64,000 nucleotides of DNA from Spirosoma luteum DSM 19990 (GCF_000374065.1 NZ_KB893247.1:21998-85997), one strand, 5' to 3'. Counted from the first letter of the stretch, positions 42,150-52,377 are shown. Translations and numbers: made by a program. Notes: generated by a model not told the origin, from the letters alone.

Positions 42150-42788
42150 ATGGAAGAGACAAACGAGTCGACGATAAGTCGGCGTGAAATGATTGTTGGA
42201 ACGACCGCTGCGATTGCCGCTATCACCCTGGCGAACGTGATGGGCACCCAGGCGGCTCCGCATTCAGTTCCCCTGTCGCTGGCGAAGGTATCATTTACCG
42301 TGAATGGGCAATCCCACGACCTGGAAATGGATACCCGAACGACCCTGCTCGATACCCTCCGGGAACACCTGCACGTTACGGGCACCAAAAAAGGCTGTGA
42401 CCACGGGCAGTGTGGCGCGTGCACAGTACTGGTCAACAACCAGCGGATCAATTCCTGTCTATCGCTGGCTCTCCAGCATCAGGGCGATACCATCACGACC
42501 ATTGAGGGGCTGGGAACACCAGACAAGCTCCATCCCATGCAGGCGGCATTCATCAAGCATGATGGCTATCAGTGTGGCTATTGTACCCCAGGTCAGATTT
42601 GCTCAGCCGTAGCGGTGCTCAACGAAATTAAAGCCGGCATACCCAGCCACGTGAGCGCCAGTCTGTTGGATACACCACAGGTCACCAATATGGAACTGCG
42701 CGAACGGATGAGTGGCAACATCTGCCGCTGCGGGGCTTACTCCAATATTGCCGAAGCGATGAGTGAAGTGGCTCAGAAGCAAGCCTAA
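42150..42788 (+). CDS. [2Fe-2S] subunit of periplasmic aldehyde oxidoreductase (PaoA-like), set 1
   Basis: The 212-residue electron-transfer subunit starts at ATG 42150 (MEETNESTISRREMIVG), whose Arg pair and hydrophobic stretch form a Tat-type leader. The first cluster uses GCDHGQCGACTVLV with a later Cys (RINSC). The second uses YQCGYCTPGQIC and NICRCGAYSN. In the xanthine oxidase family these two clusters pass electrons between Moco and FAD. It is followed 60 bp later by the FAD and Moco genes, giving the S-M-L subunit order of paoABC. Confidence 0.92.
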   Translation: MEETNESTISRREMIVGTTAAIAAITLANVMGTQAAPHSVPLSLAKVSFTVNGQSHDLEMDTRTTLLDTLREHLHVTGTKKGCDHGQCGACTVLVNNQRINSCLSLALQHQGDTITTIEGLGTPDKLHPMQAAFIKHDGYQCGYCTPGQICSAVAVLNEIKAGIPSHVSASLLDTPQVTNMELRERMSGNICRCGAYSNIAEAMSEVAQKQA

Positions 42789-42848
42789 ATCACCAGCTCA
42801 TACCCGATCCTAATTAATCCGTAGCCAGCCCTAAATCAACAAAGGCTT

Positions 42849-43799
42849 ATGAAAACTTTCACCTACGAGCGGGCAAGCACACCCGCCGAAGCCGCGGCTG
42901 CCTCGGCCCGAACGCCGGGGGCTAAATTCCTAGCCGGGGGTACCAACCTGCTCGATTTGATGAAGCTGGAAATCGAAGCCCCACAGCATATCATCGATAT
43001 TGGTAAAATTGGCCTCAACAAGATCGAATCAACCCCAACTGGCGGTCTGCGCATCGGCGCCCTGGTGAGCAATACGAATCTGGCGGCTCACCCCATCGTA
43101 CGCCGGGATTACGGGCTGCTGGCCAGGGCGCTGCTGGCGGGCGCATCGGGGCAGTTGCGCAACAAGGCTACTACGGCCGGTAACCTGCTGCAACGTACAC
43201 GCTGCCCCTATTTTTACGATACCAACCAGCTTTGTAACAAGCGCGTGCCCGGCAGCGGGTGCGCGGCCATTGCCGGATTTAGTCGGCAACTGGGCATCAT
43301 CGGTACCAGTACTTCGTGCATCGCTACCTATCCGGGCGACATGGCCGTGGCTATGCGCGCCCTCGATGCGACGGTTGAAACGGTAAAAGCCAACGGGGCC
43401 AAACGAACCCTTTCGCTGGACCAGCTTTACCGCCTGCCGGGCCAGACTCCGCACCTGGAAACGACACTGGAGAAAAACGAACTGATTACCACTGTCGTCC
43501 TGCCGCCACCCGTGGGTGGGGTACATATCTACCACAAGGTGCGCGACCGTAGCTCTTACGCCTTTGCCCTGGTCTCAGTAGGGGCTATTCTCAAGAAAGA
43601 TGGCACAGGCCGGGTAGCTGTTGGGGGGATAGCCCCCCGACCCTGGCGGATTGAGTCGGCCGAACCACTGCTGCCATCCGGGGCGAAGGCATTTACCGCT
43701 CAACTCCTGAAAGGAGCCCGACCCACCAAAGAAAACGAGTTTAAGCTAGCCCTGGTTGAACGAACCCTGGCGGCCGTTTTAAACGAAGCCAAGCACTGA
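42849..43799 (+). CDS. FAD-binding subunit of aldehyde oxidoreductase (PaoB-like), set 1
   Basis: This 316-residue CO dehydrogenase flavoprotein-type subunit has the FAD motif [15 protein letters not shown] and [34 protein letters not shown] plus a further Cys (GSGCAAI) is the extra cysteine insertion known to hold a [4Fe-4S] cluster in PaoB-like subunits. It would act in the periplasmic complex. Its stop is 1 bp before the Moco gene. Confidence 0.9.
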   Translation: MKTFTYERASTPAEAAAASARTPGAKFLAGGTNLLDLMKLEIEAPQHIIDIGKIGLNKIESTPTGGLRIGALVSNTNLAAHPIVRRDYGLLARALLAGASGQLRNKATTAGNLLQRTRCPYFYDTNQLCNKRVPGSGCAAIAGFSRQLGIIGTSTSCIATYPGDMAVAMRALDATVETVKANGAKRTLSLDQLYRLPGQTPHLETTLEKNELITTVVLPPPVGGVHIYHKVRDRSSYAFALVSVGAILKKDGTGRVAVGGIAPRPWRIESAEPLLPSGAKAFTAQLLKGARPTKENEFKLALVERTLAAVLNEAKH

Positions 43800-43800
43800 C

Positions 43801-46011
43801 ATGAAATTTGAAACGCCTGCCGGAACCAACCCAATCGACCAGCTCAAGGTCATTGGGAAACCAACCGACCGCATCGAAGGCCCGCTGAAAACAACGGGAA
43901 CGGCTACATACGCCTACGAACACAATGACGAAGTTACGAATCCCGCTTATGGATACGTTGTGGGTGCGGGCATTGCCAAAGGCCGCATAAAGGCCATCGA
44001 CCAGACGAAAGCAAAAGCCGCGCCCGGTGTACTAGCCATCGTAACGGCGGCCAGTGCCGGGCCGCTCAAGACGGGTCAGTTCTACGTCGACCGGCTGCTG
44101 GCCGGGCCAGACATCGACCATTACCACCAGGCGGTCGCCGTGGTGGTGGCCGAGACCTTCGAGCAGGCCCGCGCTGCGGCTTCACTCCTGAAAATAAGCT
44201 ACACAAAAACCAAAGGAGCGTTCGATCTGGCAGCCGCCAAAGACTCGGCACCCCTTATCAAGCAGGGTCAGTTTAGTCCACCCCCGACAACGAACGTGGG
44301 GAATTTTGAGGGAGCCTTTGCGTCGGCCCCGGTCAAGCTGGACGAAACCTACACCACCCCCGACCAGACCCATGCCATGATGGAGCCTCACGCAACCATT
44401 GCCAAATGGGACGGGGATAAGCTGACGTGCTGGGCATCCATTCAACAGATCAATTGGGGCGTTCGGGACATAGCTACGGTGCTGGGTATCCCGAAAGAGA
44501 ATATCCGGCTCATATCGGCCTTTATTGGTGGCGGCTTCGGCGGGAAAGGTACCGTCCTGTCCGACATTATCGCGGCTGCCCTGGCGGCACGGGCCGCGGG
44601 TCGACCGGTAAAAGTAACCCTGCCCCGGCCGCTGATTGCCAATAACACGACCCACCGTCCCGCCACGATCCAGCGCATCCGCATTGGGGCCACTCCCGAC
44701 GGAACCATCACCGCTATCGGGCACGAAAGCTGGTCAGGTAATTTGCCCGGCGGAATATCCGAAACGGCCACCGCAGCGACCCGGCTGCTGTACGCGGGCG
44801 CCAATCGGTTTACCCAACTCCGGTTAGCCGTTCTCGATCTGGCCGAAGGAAGTGCCATGCGGGCACCGGGGGAAGCCACAGGGATGATGGCGCTGGAAAT
44901 CGCCATGGATGAGCTGGCCGAAAAACTGACCATGGACCCCGTGGCCTTCCGTATTAAAAACGATACGCAGGAAGACCCCGGAAAACCCGGCCGTAAATTT
45001 TCATCCCGCAAACTGGTCGAGTGTCTGCAAACCGGGGCCAAGCAATTTGGCTGGAACAAGCGGCAAGCTAAACCCGGCACCGTTCGAGAGGGTCAATGGC
45101 TGATCGGGATGGGCGTGGCATCGGCCATCCGGGGGGCACCCATCCTGAAGTCGGCCGCCCGCGTTCGGTTGAGCCGGGAAGGCATCGTGACGGTCGAGAC
45201 CGATATGACCGATATTGGAACGGGTAGTTACACCATTATCGGGCAAACGGCGGCCGAGATGATGGGCATTAGCCTAGATAAAGTGGTCGTCAAACTGGGC
45301 GATTCAACGTTTCCCGAATCACCCGGCTCGGGTGGACAGTGGGGAGCGGCCTCCGCTACATCGGGCGTATATGCCGCCTGCGTCAAACTGCGTGAAGCGG
45401 TGGCCAATTCACTGGGCGTTAGCCTCGAGGAAGCCGAGTTTGTGGGTGGACAGGTACGCGGGGGTAACCGCAGCTATCCGCTGGGCGACGCAGCTAAAGC
45501 CACCGAGCTGGTTGTCCAGGATGAAATGACCTACGGAACCCTTTCCAGGGAGTATGCGCAGGATGCCTTCGGGGCTCATTTCGTGGAAGTGGGCGTAAAC
45601 AGCTATACCGGGGAGATCCGGGTCCGACGAATGCTGGCGGTTTGCCATGCCGGGCGTATTCTGAATCCCAAAGCCGCCCGCAGTCAGGTCATCGGTGCCA
45701 TGACAATGGGCGTGGGCGCGGCCCTGATGGAAGAACTGGTGGTGGATAAACAGGTTGGTTTCTTTGTCAACCACGACCTGGCAGGCTATGAAGTGCCCGT
45801 TCATGCTGACATTCCGCATCAGGAAGTCGTACTGCTCGAAGACCTCGACCCGACCATGTCGCCCATGAAGGCCAAAGGTATTGGTGAACTGGGTATCGTT
45901 GGCGTAGCGGCCGCGGTTGCCAACGCTGTTTATAACGCCACAGGGATTAGGGTTCGCGAATACCCCATTACTCTCGATAAGCTGATTGGTAAACTCAGCA
46001 TCAATGGGTGA
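43801..46011 (+). CDS. molybdopterin-binding catalytic subunit (PaoC-like), set 1
   Basis: This 736-residue large subunit of a xanthine oxidase-family enzyme oxidises aldehydes to acids, probably with a molybdopterin-cytosine dinucleotide cofactor. Visible are FIGGGFGGKGT (Moco loop), MRAPGEATGMMALEIAMDEL, GSGGQWGAASATSGV and the catalytic Glu region GIGELGIVGVAAAVANAV. It has no leader of its own, as expected when the small subunit carries the Tat signal. No XdhC/PaoD-type maturation chaperone is in the window. Confidence 0.92.
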   Translation: MKFETPAGTNPIDQLKVIGKPTDRIEGPLKTTGTATYAYEHNDEVTNPAYGYVVGAGIAKGRIKAIDQTKAKAAPGVLAIVTAASAGPLKTGQFYVDRLLAGPDIDHYHQAVAVVVAETFEQARAAASLLKISYTKTKGAFDLAAAKDSAPLIKQGQFSPPPTTNVGNFEGAFASAPVKLDETYTTPDQTHAMMEPHATIAKWDGDKLTCWASIQQINWGVRDIATVLGIPKENIRLISAFIGGGFGGKGTVLSDIIAAALAARAAGRPVKVTLPRPLIANNTTHRPATIQRIRIGATPDGTITAIGHESWSGNLPGGISETATAATRLLYAGANRFTQLRLAVLDLAEGSAMRAPGEATGMMALEIAMDELAEKLTMDPVAFRIKNDTQEDPGKPGRKFSSRKLVECLQTGAKQFGWNKRQAKPGTVREGQWLIGMGVASAIRGAPILKSAARVRLSREGIVTVETDMTDIGTGSYTIIGQTAAEMMGISLDKVVVKLGDSTFPESPGSGGQWGAASATSGVYAACVKLREAVANSLGVSLEEAEFVGGQVRGGNRSYPLGDAAKATELVVQDEMTYGTLSREYAQDAFGAHFVEVGVNSYTGEIRVRRMLAVCHAGRILNPKAARSQVIGAMTMGVGAALMEELVVDKQVGFFVNHDLAGYEVPVHADIPHQEVVLLEDLDPTMSPMKAKGIGELGIVGVAAAVANAVYNATGIRVREYPITLDKLIGKLSING

Positions 46012-46012
46012 T

Positions 46013-46421
46013 ATGAAAAATAATAGTAAAGGGAAGGTGATCGTCATTACAGGGGCAAGCAGTGGTATGGGCGAAGCGGCAGCCAGGCACTTGTCAACCC
46101 GTACGTACAATACGCTGGTGGGCAACGTCTCTTTCGAGCCGGGTGCCCGAAGCAACCGCTTCGGCGGACCGATGGCACATTCATCCGGCCGGACAAATGC
46201 TGCTCATTACCGATGGCGTGGGCTACCACCAGATAAAAGGCCAGCCCCGTCAAACGATCAGGAAAGGCGATGTAGTAAAGTGCCCGCCCAACGTCATGCA
46301 CTGGCACGGTGCCAGTCCTGATACCGGTATGCAGCAAATCTATATCCTGCCCATTACGGAAAAAGGAATTGTGAAATGGCTGCACCCGGTTTCGGATGGA
46401 GAATACACCAAAGATAATTAA
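46013..46421 (+). pseudogene. chimeric relic: SDR N-terminus joined to a frameshifted cupin
   Basis: ATG 46013 begins KVIVITGASSGMGEAAARHL, a clear SDR cofactor motif, and then switches at about 46101 into a nearly exact copy of the cupin at 41472. That copy carries a 16-bp insertion (CGCTTCGGCGGACCGA, 46157-46172) that replaces SNWHIHP with a frameshift. The downstream cupin frame (WHIHPAGQ through WLHPVSDGEYTKDN) is intact but lacks its start and leader. It is not expected to make a working protein. Confidence 0.85.
46101..46405. repeat. direct repeat, copy 2
   Basis: This is a near-identical copy of 41668-41955 with one 16-bp insertion at 46157-46172. It marks a recent duplication across the molybdenum hydroxylase operon. 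Confidence 0.85.
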
Positions 46422-46432
46422 AGCAAAAAGCC

Positions 46433-47710
46433 ATGAAGCAGATGACTAAATCAACTTGTAAACTACTGATACTACTGGTAGCCTCAGTAATCATATCACT
46501 GGTTACTACTATGAATGCAATTGCCAAAATCACTTTTTCAAAAGCACAGCCGGTTGAAACATATACCGTAACGCTTGTTCCGGCCGAAAACGGTTCTTAT
46601 ACAATTACGCCCACCATTCCGGAAGACGGTAAACTACCGGCGGGCACCATACTAACCGTTAAAGCAAAGCCAGCATCCGGTTTTAGTTTGGATGCGGTTT
46701 ACTACACCGTAAAGGGAGGCATGTGGGGAACGACAAGCTACGAGAGCTTTTCGCCTACCACGAAAATTGCCGTGACAAAAGACATGGCTGTCGGGGCAAC
46801 ATTTGTTCCCGGTTCACTGGTGGAGAACATCAATGTAACGCAGGACATCGTTTATGCCAAGCCAGGAATCAAGCCCCTGAAGTACGATGTCTTCTCACCG
46901 AAAGAGGCCAAAAATCTTCCGTGTATCATCATTATTCATGGTGGCGGTTGGTCTTCCAACAATGAAGACATCATGCGGAGCCTGGCGCGTGAACTGGTGA
47001 AAGGTGGCCGCTATGTCGTATTCAGTATTGACTACCGGTGGATTAACAAGCTGGATGGAGAAACAAAGCCTACTCACATGCATCAATTGATTGATGATGT
47101 TTTTGGGGCTATAGCGCATATCCAGGAACATGCTGCACAGTACGGTGGCGATCCAACCCGCATTGCGGTTACGGGCGACAGTGCCGGTGGTCATTTAGCT
47201 GAAGCAGCGGCAACCCTTAGTCCACTTATTGGCGACGGTGGTTTTGGTATAACGAGTGGAGTTTACCAGTATATGCCAAGCTACCTGCCGAAAGGAAAAT
47301 CAATTGTCGACGTAAAGAATGAGATTACCAGGGCGATCAAGGCTGTGGCACCCAGTTATGGGCCGTCCGATGCGGCTGACTTCAAAATGTTTGTGGAGCA
47401 AACAGACCAGGGGTATTGGGATGCCATCTCTCCCATAAAGCATGTTGCCAACGTTCGCGACCGTGTTCTTCCGCACTTCATTGTGCGTGGCACCGCAGAT
47501 GCACTCGTCACCCATGACGTGGTGCAGCGGTATGTAGATGTGCTGAAAGCGGCCGGACAACCCGTTCAATACAGTCAGGTGGACGGTGCCGGGCACGCCT
47601 TTTTTGATTGGAAGCCAGACGCAGCCACAAGAGCAACATTTGCCCGGTACGGTGTACCCTACGCAGCTCAAATGCAGGCCTTCTTCAACACTGTTTTTTA
47701 CAAGGGTTAA
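46433..47710 (+). CDS. exported alpha/beta hydrolase (BD-FAE/Aes-like esterase)
   Basis: The protein has 425 residues with an N-terminal signal (LLILLVASVIISLVTT). A beta-rich region of about 100 residues (VTLVPAENGSYTITPT) is followed by an alpha/beta hydrolase. The oxyanion motif is IIIHGGGWSSNN, the nucleophile Ser is in VTGDSAGGHLAE, the Asp is in VRGTADALV, and the His is in GAGHAFFDW. Relatives are acetyl, feruloyl or carboxyl esterases. It lies inside the redox island directly after the chimeric relic. Confidence 0.88.
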   Translation: MKQMTKSTCKLLILLVASVIISLVTTMNAIAKITFSKAQPVETYTVTLVPAENGSYTITPTIPEDGKLPAGTILTVKAKPASGFSLDAVYYTVKGGMWGTTSYESFSPTTKIAVTKDMAVGATFVPGSLVENINVTQDIVYAKPGIKPLKYDVFSPKEAKNLPCIIIIHGGGWSSNNEDIMRSLARELVKGGRYVVFSIDYRWINKLDGETKPTHMHQLIDDVFGAIAHIQEHAAQYGGDPTRIAVTGDSAGGHLAEAAATLSPLIGDGGFGITSGVYQYMPSYLPKGKSIVDVKNEITRAIKAVAPSYGPSDAADFKMFVEQTDQGYWDAISPIKHVANVRDRVLPHFIVRGTADALVTHDVVQRYVDVLKAAGQPVQYSQVDGAGHAFFDWKPDAATRATFARYGVPYAAQMQAFFNTVFYKG

Positions 47711-47728
47711 TACGGGTTATTTTTTGAC

Positions 47729-47839
47729 ATGATAGACGTAAAAAATAGTAAAGCGTTCGGCACAGAAGCAGCCGAAGCGCCTTTGAACCGTGGTGTCAAA
47801 TATCGCTTCGTCATTGACATGGCTTCGCTGAAAAAATAA
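47729..47839 (+). pseudogene. internally deleted alcohol dehydrogenase relic
   Basis: A 36-residue frame reads MIDVKNSKAFGTEAAEAPL, then NRGVKYRFVIDMASLKK. The first half matches the N-terminus, and the second half the extreme C-terminus, of YahK-type dehydrogenases; compare KGDVRYRFVIDMATL at the end of the intact gene at 52582. About 310 codons between are missing. Confidence 0.75.
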
Positions 47840-47942
47840 GCGCGGTCTTGTTTGCCCGCAAATCCAGTTGCTCAAATCCAAAGGAGTTAATAATGACCGG
47901 AAAAATGTGCTGGATAAGGAAGTCTGTTAAAAGATAAATACC

Positions 47943-48428
47943 ATGAACTATTCATTTGTCATCGGTTTCATCCTTTCTTCGTTGTTCACCAGCTTAGCGT
48001 CCCGCGATAAAAATGAGGCTATGTTGGTAAACTCCGCAGCGGACATCACTAAGGGGAATAGTACGCCTAATTTAAACGAAAGTCAAATGAGAATTAAGGT
48101 TGGAACCCGTACGTTCACAGCCACGCTGTATGATAATGCTACAGCCACTGCATTCAAAGCACGGTTGCCCATGACCGTGACGATGACCGAACTGAACGGC
48201 AATGAGAAGTACGCTGATTTACCTGACAACCTACCCGTTAAGGCATCGAATCCCGGCGCCATTCAAAACGGCGATTTGATGCTGTACGGAGCTAATACCC
48301 TGGTGCTCTTTTACAAATCGTTTTCCACTCCCTACAGTTATACCAGAATGGGGCGAATCGACAACCCGACGGGGCTTGCTGCCGCCCTGGGTTCTGGAAA
48401 CGTGATGGTCACGTTTGCCCTAGAGTAA
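47943..48428 (+). CDS. cyclophilin-like fold protein, second copy
   Basis: This 161-residue paralog of the 40601 product has IKVGTRTFTATLYDNATATA, FKARLPMTVTMTELNGNEKY, GDLMLYGANTLVLFYKSF and GRIDNPTGLAAALGSGNVMV. The N-terminus is hydrophobic (MNYSFVIGFILSSLFTSLA) but lacks a lipobox Cys, unlike copy 1. It precedes the second molybdenum hydroxylase operon as copy 1 precedes the first, so a module of cyclophilin-like plus three-subunit enzyme was duplicated. Confidence 0.82.
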   Translation: MNYSFVIGFILSSLFTSLASRDKNEAMLVNSAADITKGNSTPNLNESQMRIKVGTRTFTATLYDNATATAFKARLPMTVTMTELNGNEKYADLPDNLPVKASNPGAIQNGDLMLYGANTLVLFYKSFSTPYSYTRMGRIDNPTGLAAALGSGNVMVTFALE

Positions 48429-48485
48429 TCCTTACGGTTTTATTACCATCCATACGCGTATCTGAACGTTACTAAAACTCGCTTT

Positions 48486-49121
48486 ATGAACCAGCATGAA
48501 CATTTCGGTGATGAGTTAGACTCATCCGATTCATCCCGACGAAACTTTTTAAAGCAGTCATCGGCATTGGCAGCTCTGGCCCTAACGCCAGCAGCTGCCA
48601 ATGCCGCCATCCACAACGGCCTGGACGAAAAACTGGCCGCTGCTATTGAGCAGCTGCCGCTTCAGGTCGACATAAACGGTACGATGCAAAAACTCTCCAT
48701 TGAGCCACGCGTAACGTTGCTCGACCTCCTGCGCGAGCAACTTCACTTGACGGGTACTAAAAAAGGGTGCGACCACGGTCAATGCGGGGCCTGTACCGTA
48801 CACGTCGATGGTCAACGAGTCAATTCCTGTCTCACATTGGCCATGACCACCGAAGGCTGTAAAGTGACGACGATTGAAGGGCTGGGCAGCGTGGATCAGA
48901 TGCACCCCATGCAGGAAGCCTTCATTAAACACGACGGCTTCCAGTGCGGGTACTGCACGCCCGGCCAGATCATGTCGGCTGTAGCCTGTATCCGGGAAGG
49001 ACATGCCAACAACCCCGACGAGATTCGGGAATATATGAGCGGGAACATCTGCCGCTGTGGCGCCTACGCCAATATTGTGGATGCGATTATGGACGTAAAA
49101 CAAGGAGGGGCCAGGGTATGA
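48486..49121 (+). CDS. [2Fe-2S] subunit of aldehyde oxidoreductase (PaoA-like), set 2
   Basis: The 211 residues begin with a textbook Tat leader (SSRRNFLKQSSALAALAL). Both clusters are present: GCDHGQCGACTVHVDG with VNSC, and FQCGYCTPGQIMSA with NICRCGAYANI. Its stop overlaps the next start (ATGA at 49118-49121), showing translational coupling with the FAD subunit. Paralogous to 42150-42788. Confidence 0.93.
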   Translation: MNQHEHFGDELDSSDSSRRNFLKQSSALAALALTPAAANAAIHNGLDEKLAAAIEQLPLQVDINGTMQKLSIEPRVTLLDLLREQLHLTGTKKGCDHGQCGACTVHVDGQRVNSCLTLAMTTEGCKVTTIEGLGSVDQMHPMQEAFIKHDGFQCGYCTPGQIMSAVACIREGHANNPDEIREYMSGNICRCGAYANIVDAIMDVKQGGARV

Positions 49122-50137
49122 ATCCATTTCAATATACGCGGGTGACAACCCCCAAAGCCGCCGTTTCGGCCCTTTCTCAGGAAAGCGGCACGTACTTTCT
49201 GGCAGGCGGCACTAACCTCATCGATTTGATAAAACGTGAGGTCGTGGTACCCGAGCGGCTGGTCGACATCAACAAACTACCGCTGGCAACCATCGAGAAA
49301 ACGGCAACTGGTCTGCGGATTGGGGCCATGGCGAAGAATTCAGCCGTGGCCGAACATGAGCTGGTGAAAAAACACTTTCCGTTGCTGTCGATGGCCCTCA
49401 ATGCCGGTGCCTCAGCGCAACTACGTAACATGGCGACCGTAGGCGGAAACATGATGCAGCGCACCCGTTGCCCCTATTTTTACGATACGTCTATGCCCTG
49501 CAACAAGCGCAGCCCCGTGCAGGCCGGTCCGGACAAGGGGAAGCCAAACGGCCCGTCGGGCTGCGGGGCTATCGACGGTTACAACCGGATGCACGCCATT
49601 TTTGGGGGCTCAACGAAGTGCATCGCTGTGCATCCCAGTGACATGTGCATTGCACTCGTGGCACTGGATGCGACGGTAAACGTGTCGGGGCCGAAGGGCG
49701 ACCGGAAAATTCCGTTCAGTGATTTCCACCGGCTCCCCGGCGATACACCCCAGAAAGACAACACGCTGCTGCCCGGCGAACTGATTATGTCCGTTGACAT
49801 TCCAACTAACAAGTTTGCCGACAATTCGCACTACCTGAAAGTACGCGACCGGGCCTCATACGCCTTTGCGCTTATCTCGGTAGGCGTGGCAGTTGATATG
49901 AAGCGGGACGTAATCCAGGACATCCGGCTGGCAATGGGCGGGGTAGCGCACAAGCCCTGGCGGCTGACCGAAGCCGAGCAGTTTTTGCGCGGCAAATCCG
50001 CTACGGAGGCCAATTTTAAACAGGCTGCCACGATCGCAATGAACGGCGCGAAAGGCTACGGCGAGAATGATTTCAAACTCACCCTCGCGCCCAACTCGAT
50101 TATCGACGCGCTGAAAACAGCCACTAAAACCGCCTGA
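49118..50137 (+). CDS. FAD-binding subunit of aldehyde oxidoreductase (PaoB-like), set 2
   Basis: The gene encodes 339 residues from the coupled ATG at 49118 (MNPFQYTRVTTPKAA). It has [36 protein letters not shown] and the cysteine insertion FYDTSMPCNKRSPVQ with SGCGAIDG for a [4Fe-4S] cluster. A longer open frame from 48944 lies inside the iron-sulfur gene and is not used. Confidence 0.92.
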   Translation: MNPFQYTRVTTPKAAVSALSQESGTYFLAGGTNLIDLIKREVVVPERLVDINKLPLATIEKTATGLRIGAMAKNSAVAEHELVKKHFPLLSMALNAGASAQLRNMATVGGNMMQRTRCPYFYDTSMPCNKRSPVQAGPDKGKPNGPSGCGAIDGYNRMHAIFGGSTKCIAVHPSDMCIALVALDATVNVSGPKGDRKIPFSDFHRLPGDTPQKDNTLLPGELIMSVDIPTNKFADNSHYLKVRDRASYAFALISVGVAVDMKRDVIQDIRLAMGGVAHKPWRLTEAEQFLRGKSATEANFKQAATIAMNGAKGYGENDFKLTLAPNSIIDALKTATKTA

Positions 50138-50139
50138 TC

Positions 50140-52377
50140 ATGACAAAAGACCTGAAAAATCCGCCTATCGACCGAATCGATGGACGGATGAAAGTAACCG
50201 GCGGAGCCCAATATTTCGCCGATTTTGAGCTGCCCAACATGGCCTATTGCGTCATTGTCGGGAGCGAAATTGGCCGTGGTACCATCGCCAGTATCGATAC
50301 CAAAAAAGCGCAGGGCGCACCGGGCGTACTAGGGGTATTTACGCATCAGAACATGCCCCCCATTCCGGGTTGGGACGCCCCCGTTGGCGGAGAAGCCGAC
50401 GGACCAGCGCCCAAGCCGGATACAAAAGAGAAATACCGGATACTGCACACCCCCAAAATTCTGTTCGATGGGCAACCCATTGCGATGGTGGTGGCTGATA
50501 GTTACGAGCGGGCCACGTATGCGGCTTCACTGGTGAAGGCGACCTATGCCAAACAGGCGGCCCGGACTGATCTGGAAAAGCACTTAGCCGAAGGTATTGC
50601 CCCCGGAAGGCCTGGTTCGAGCGATTACCTGCGGGGCAAAGCCGACGGTTATCAGTCGGCACCCGTTACGCTGGAAGCCAACTACACGATTCCTGTTGAG
50701 GTGCACAACCCGATGGAACTGCACGGTATTCTGGCCCACTGGACCGGAGCAGATTCGCTGATGATCTACGCCAAAACGCAGGGTGTCAATGCTACGCAAA
50801 ACGCGATGGCCGAAGCCTTCAAGATCGACCCCAAGAAAATCCATGTGCATACCGAATTTATGGGGGGCGGCTTTGGTATGGGGCTACGTACCTGGCCGCA
50901 GGAAACGGCGGTGGTGGCCATTGCCAAAAAAATTGGACGCCCGCTGAAGCTGGTAGTCACCCGCAACCAGATGTTTACGCTGGTGGGCCACCGGCCCTAT
51001 ACGGTGCAGACCATCAATATGGGCGCCGATACCAACGGCAAGCTAATCGGGATTGCCCACGCGGCCACGGCCGAAACGGCCAGCTACGAAGACTTTACGG
51101 AAGCGACTGTCAACATGACCAAGTTCATGTACGAATGCCCGAACGTGAGCACCCGCTACCGCATCGTGCGGCTCGACCGGAGCGTGCCCATCTGGATGCG
51201 CGGACCGGGTGAAGCAACGGGGGCCTTTGCGCTGGAATCGGCGATGGATGAAATGGCCCACAAGCTGGGGCTCGACCCCATCGAGTTCCGTCTGCGCAAC
51301 TATACCGAAACCGATCCTGAACATAACCGACCTTATTCGAGCAAAAACCTCAAAGAAGCCTATCAGCGCGGAGCCGAAGCCATTGGCTGGAACAAACGTC
51401 AAAACCAACCGGCCAGTCAGCGCGAGGGCGATTGGCTCATTGGCTACGGTATGAGCACCGGAACGTTCAACGCGTTCCGGTGGGAGGCTTCGGCCCGCGC
51501 CCTGCTTAACGCCGATGGTTCGCTGACAATACAGAGCGCCGTAACCGACATTGGCCCCGGCACGGGCACCGCCCTGACCATGATTGCCCACAACGTACTG
51601 GGTGTGCCGCTCAACAGGATTAAGGTGGCCTACGGCGATACGTCCCTGCCGAAAGCGCCCACGCAGGGTGGTTCGGCCATTGTTTCGGCGGTAGGGTCGG
51701 CGGTGTACGATGCGTGTACGAAAATCAAAAATCAATTGGTTGAATTAGCTATCAAAGACGGTAGTCCCCTGGCGGGTCGGCAGGCGGATGAGTTGACGCT
51801 GACCGATGGGGTGCTTTTCGTTGAAAAGGAACCGGAAAAAAAAATAGTTGTCAGCGAGCTAATGTGGACCAACAATCTGACAGTAGTCGACAAAAGTGCG
51901 GATTCGAAAGGCGGGCCGGAACTGGGCAAGTACTCGATGTATTCGTTTTCGGTGCATTTCGTGCAGGTACGGGTCAACCCGCTAACGGGTGTGGTGCGCG
52001 TGTCTAAAGCTGTGAGCGTGGCCGATTCGGGCCGGATTATCAGTCCCAAAACGGCGGCCAGTCAGATGATTGGGGGTGTTGCGGGGGGCATTGGGATGGC
52101 CCTGACGGAAGAAGCCGTCATTGACCACCGCTTTGGCCGATTCGTGAACAATAACCTCGCCGACTACCACGTAGCGGTTCACGCCGACGTGCCCGCCATC
52201 GAAACGATTATGATCGACAAGCCCGACCCCATCATTAACCCGATGGGTGCCAAAGGTATGGGCGAGATTGCGCTGATCGGTTTTGCCGGTGCGGTAGCCA
52301 ATGCGGTTTTCAACGCCACGGGCCAGCGTGTCCGGGACTTGCCCATTACCCCCGACAAGCTGTTGCGGACTGTTTAA
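50140..52377 (+). CDS. molybdopterin-binding catalytic subunit (PaoC-like), set 2
   Basis: This 745-residue Moco subunit has FMGGGFGMGLRTWPQE, MRGPGEATGAFALESAMDEM, AVTDIGPGTGTALTMIAHN and the catalytic-Glu end GMGEIALIGFAGAVANAV. It starts 2 bp after the FAD subunit stop. Moderate divergence from set 1 in the substrate-facing regions suggests a different aldehyde range. It exits the cell only with the Tat-tagged small subunit. Confidence 0.92.
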   Translation: MTKDLKNPPIDRIDGRMKVTGGAQYFADFELPNMAYCVIVGSEIGRGTIASIDTKKAQGAPGVLGVFTHQNMPPIPGWDAPVGGEADGPAPKPDTKEKYRILHTPKILFDGQPIAMVVADSYERATYAASLVKATYAKQAARTDLEKHLAEGIAPGRPGSSDYLRGKADGYQSAPVTLEANYTIPVEVHNPMELHGILAHWTGADSLMIYAKTQGVNATQNAMAEAFKIDPKKIHVHTEFMGGGFGMGLRTWPQETAVVAIAKKIGRPLKLVVTRNQMFTLVGHRPYTVQTINMGADTNGKLIGIAHAATAETASYEDFTEATVNMTKFMYECPNVSTRYRIVRLDRSVPIWMRGPGEATGAFALESAMDEMAHKLGLDPIEFRLRNYTETDPEHNRPYSSKNLKEAYQRGAEAIGWNKRQNQPASQREGDWLIGYGMSTGTFNAFRWEASARALLNADGSLTIQSAVTDIGPGTGTALTMIAHNVLGVPLNRIKVAYGDTSLPKAPTQGGSAIVSAVGSAVYDACTKIKNQLVELAIKDGSPLAGRQADELTLTDGVLFVEKEPEKKIVVSELMWTNNLTVVDKSADSKGGPELGKYSMYSFSVHFVQVRVNPLTGVVRVSKAVSVADSGRIISPKTAASQMIGGVAGGIGMALTEEAVIDHRFGRFVNNNLADYHVAVHADVPAIETIMIDKPDPIINPMGAKGMGEIALIGFAGAVANAVFNATGQRVRDLPITPDKLLRTV

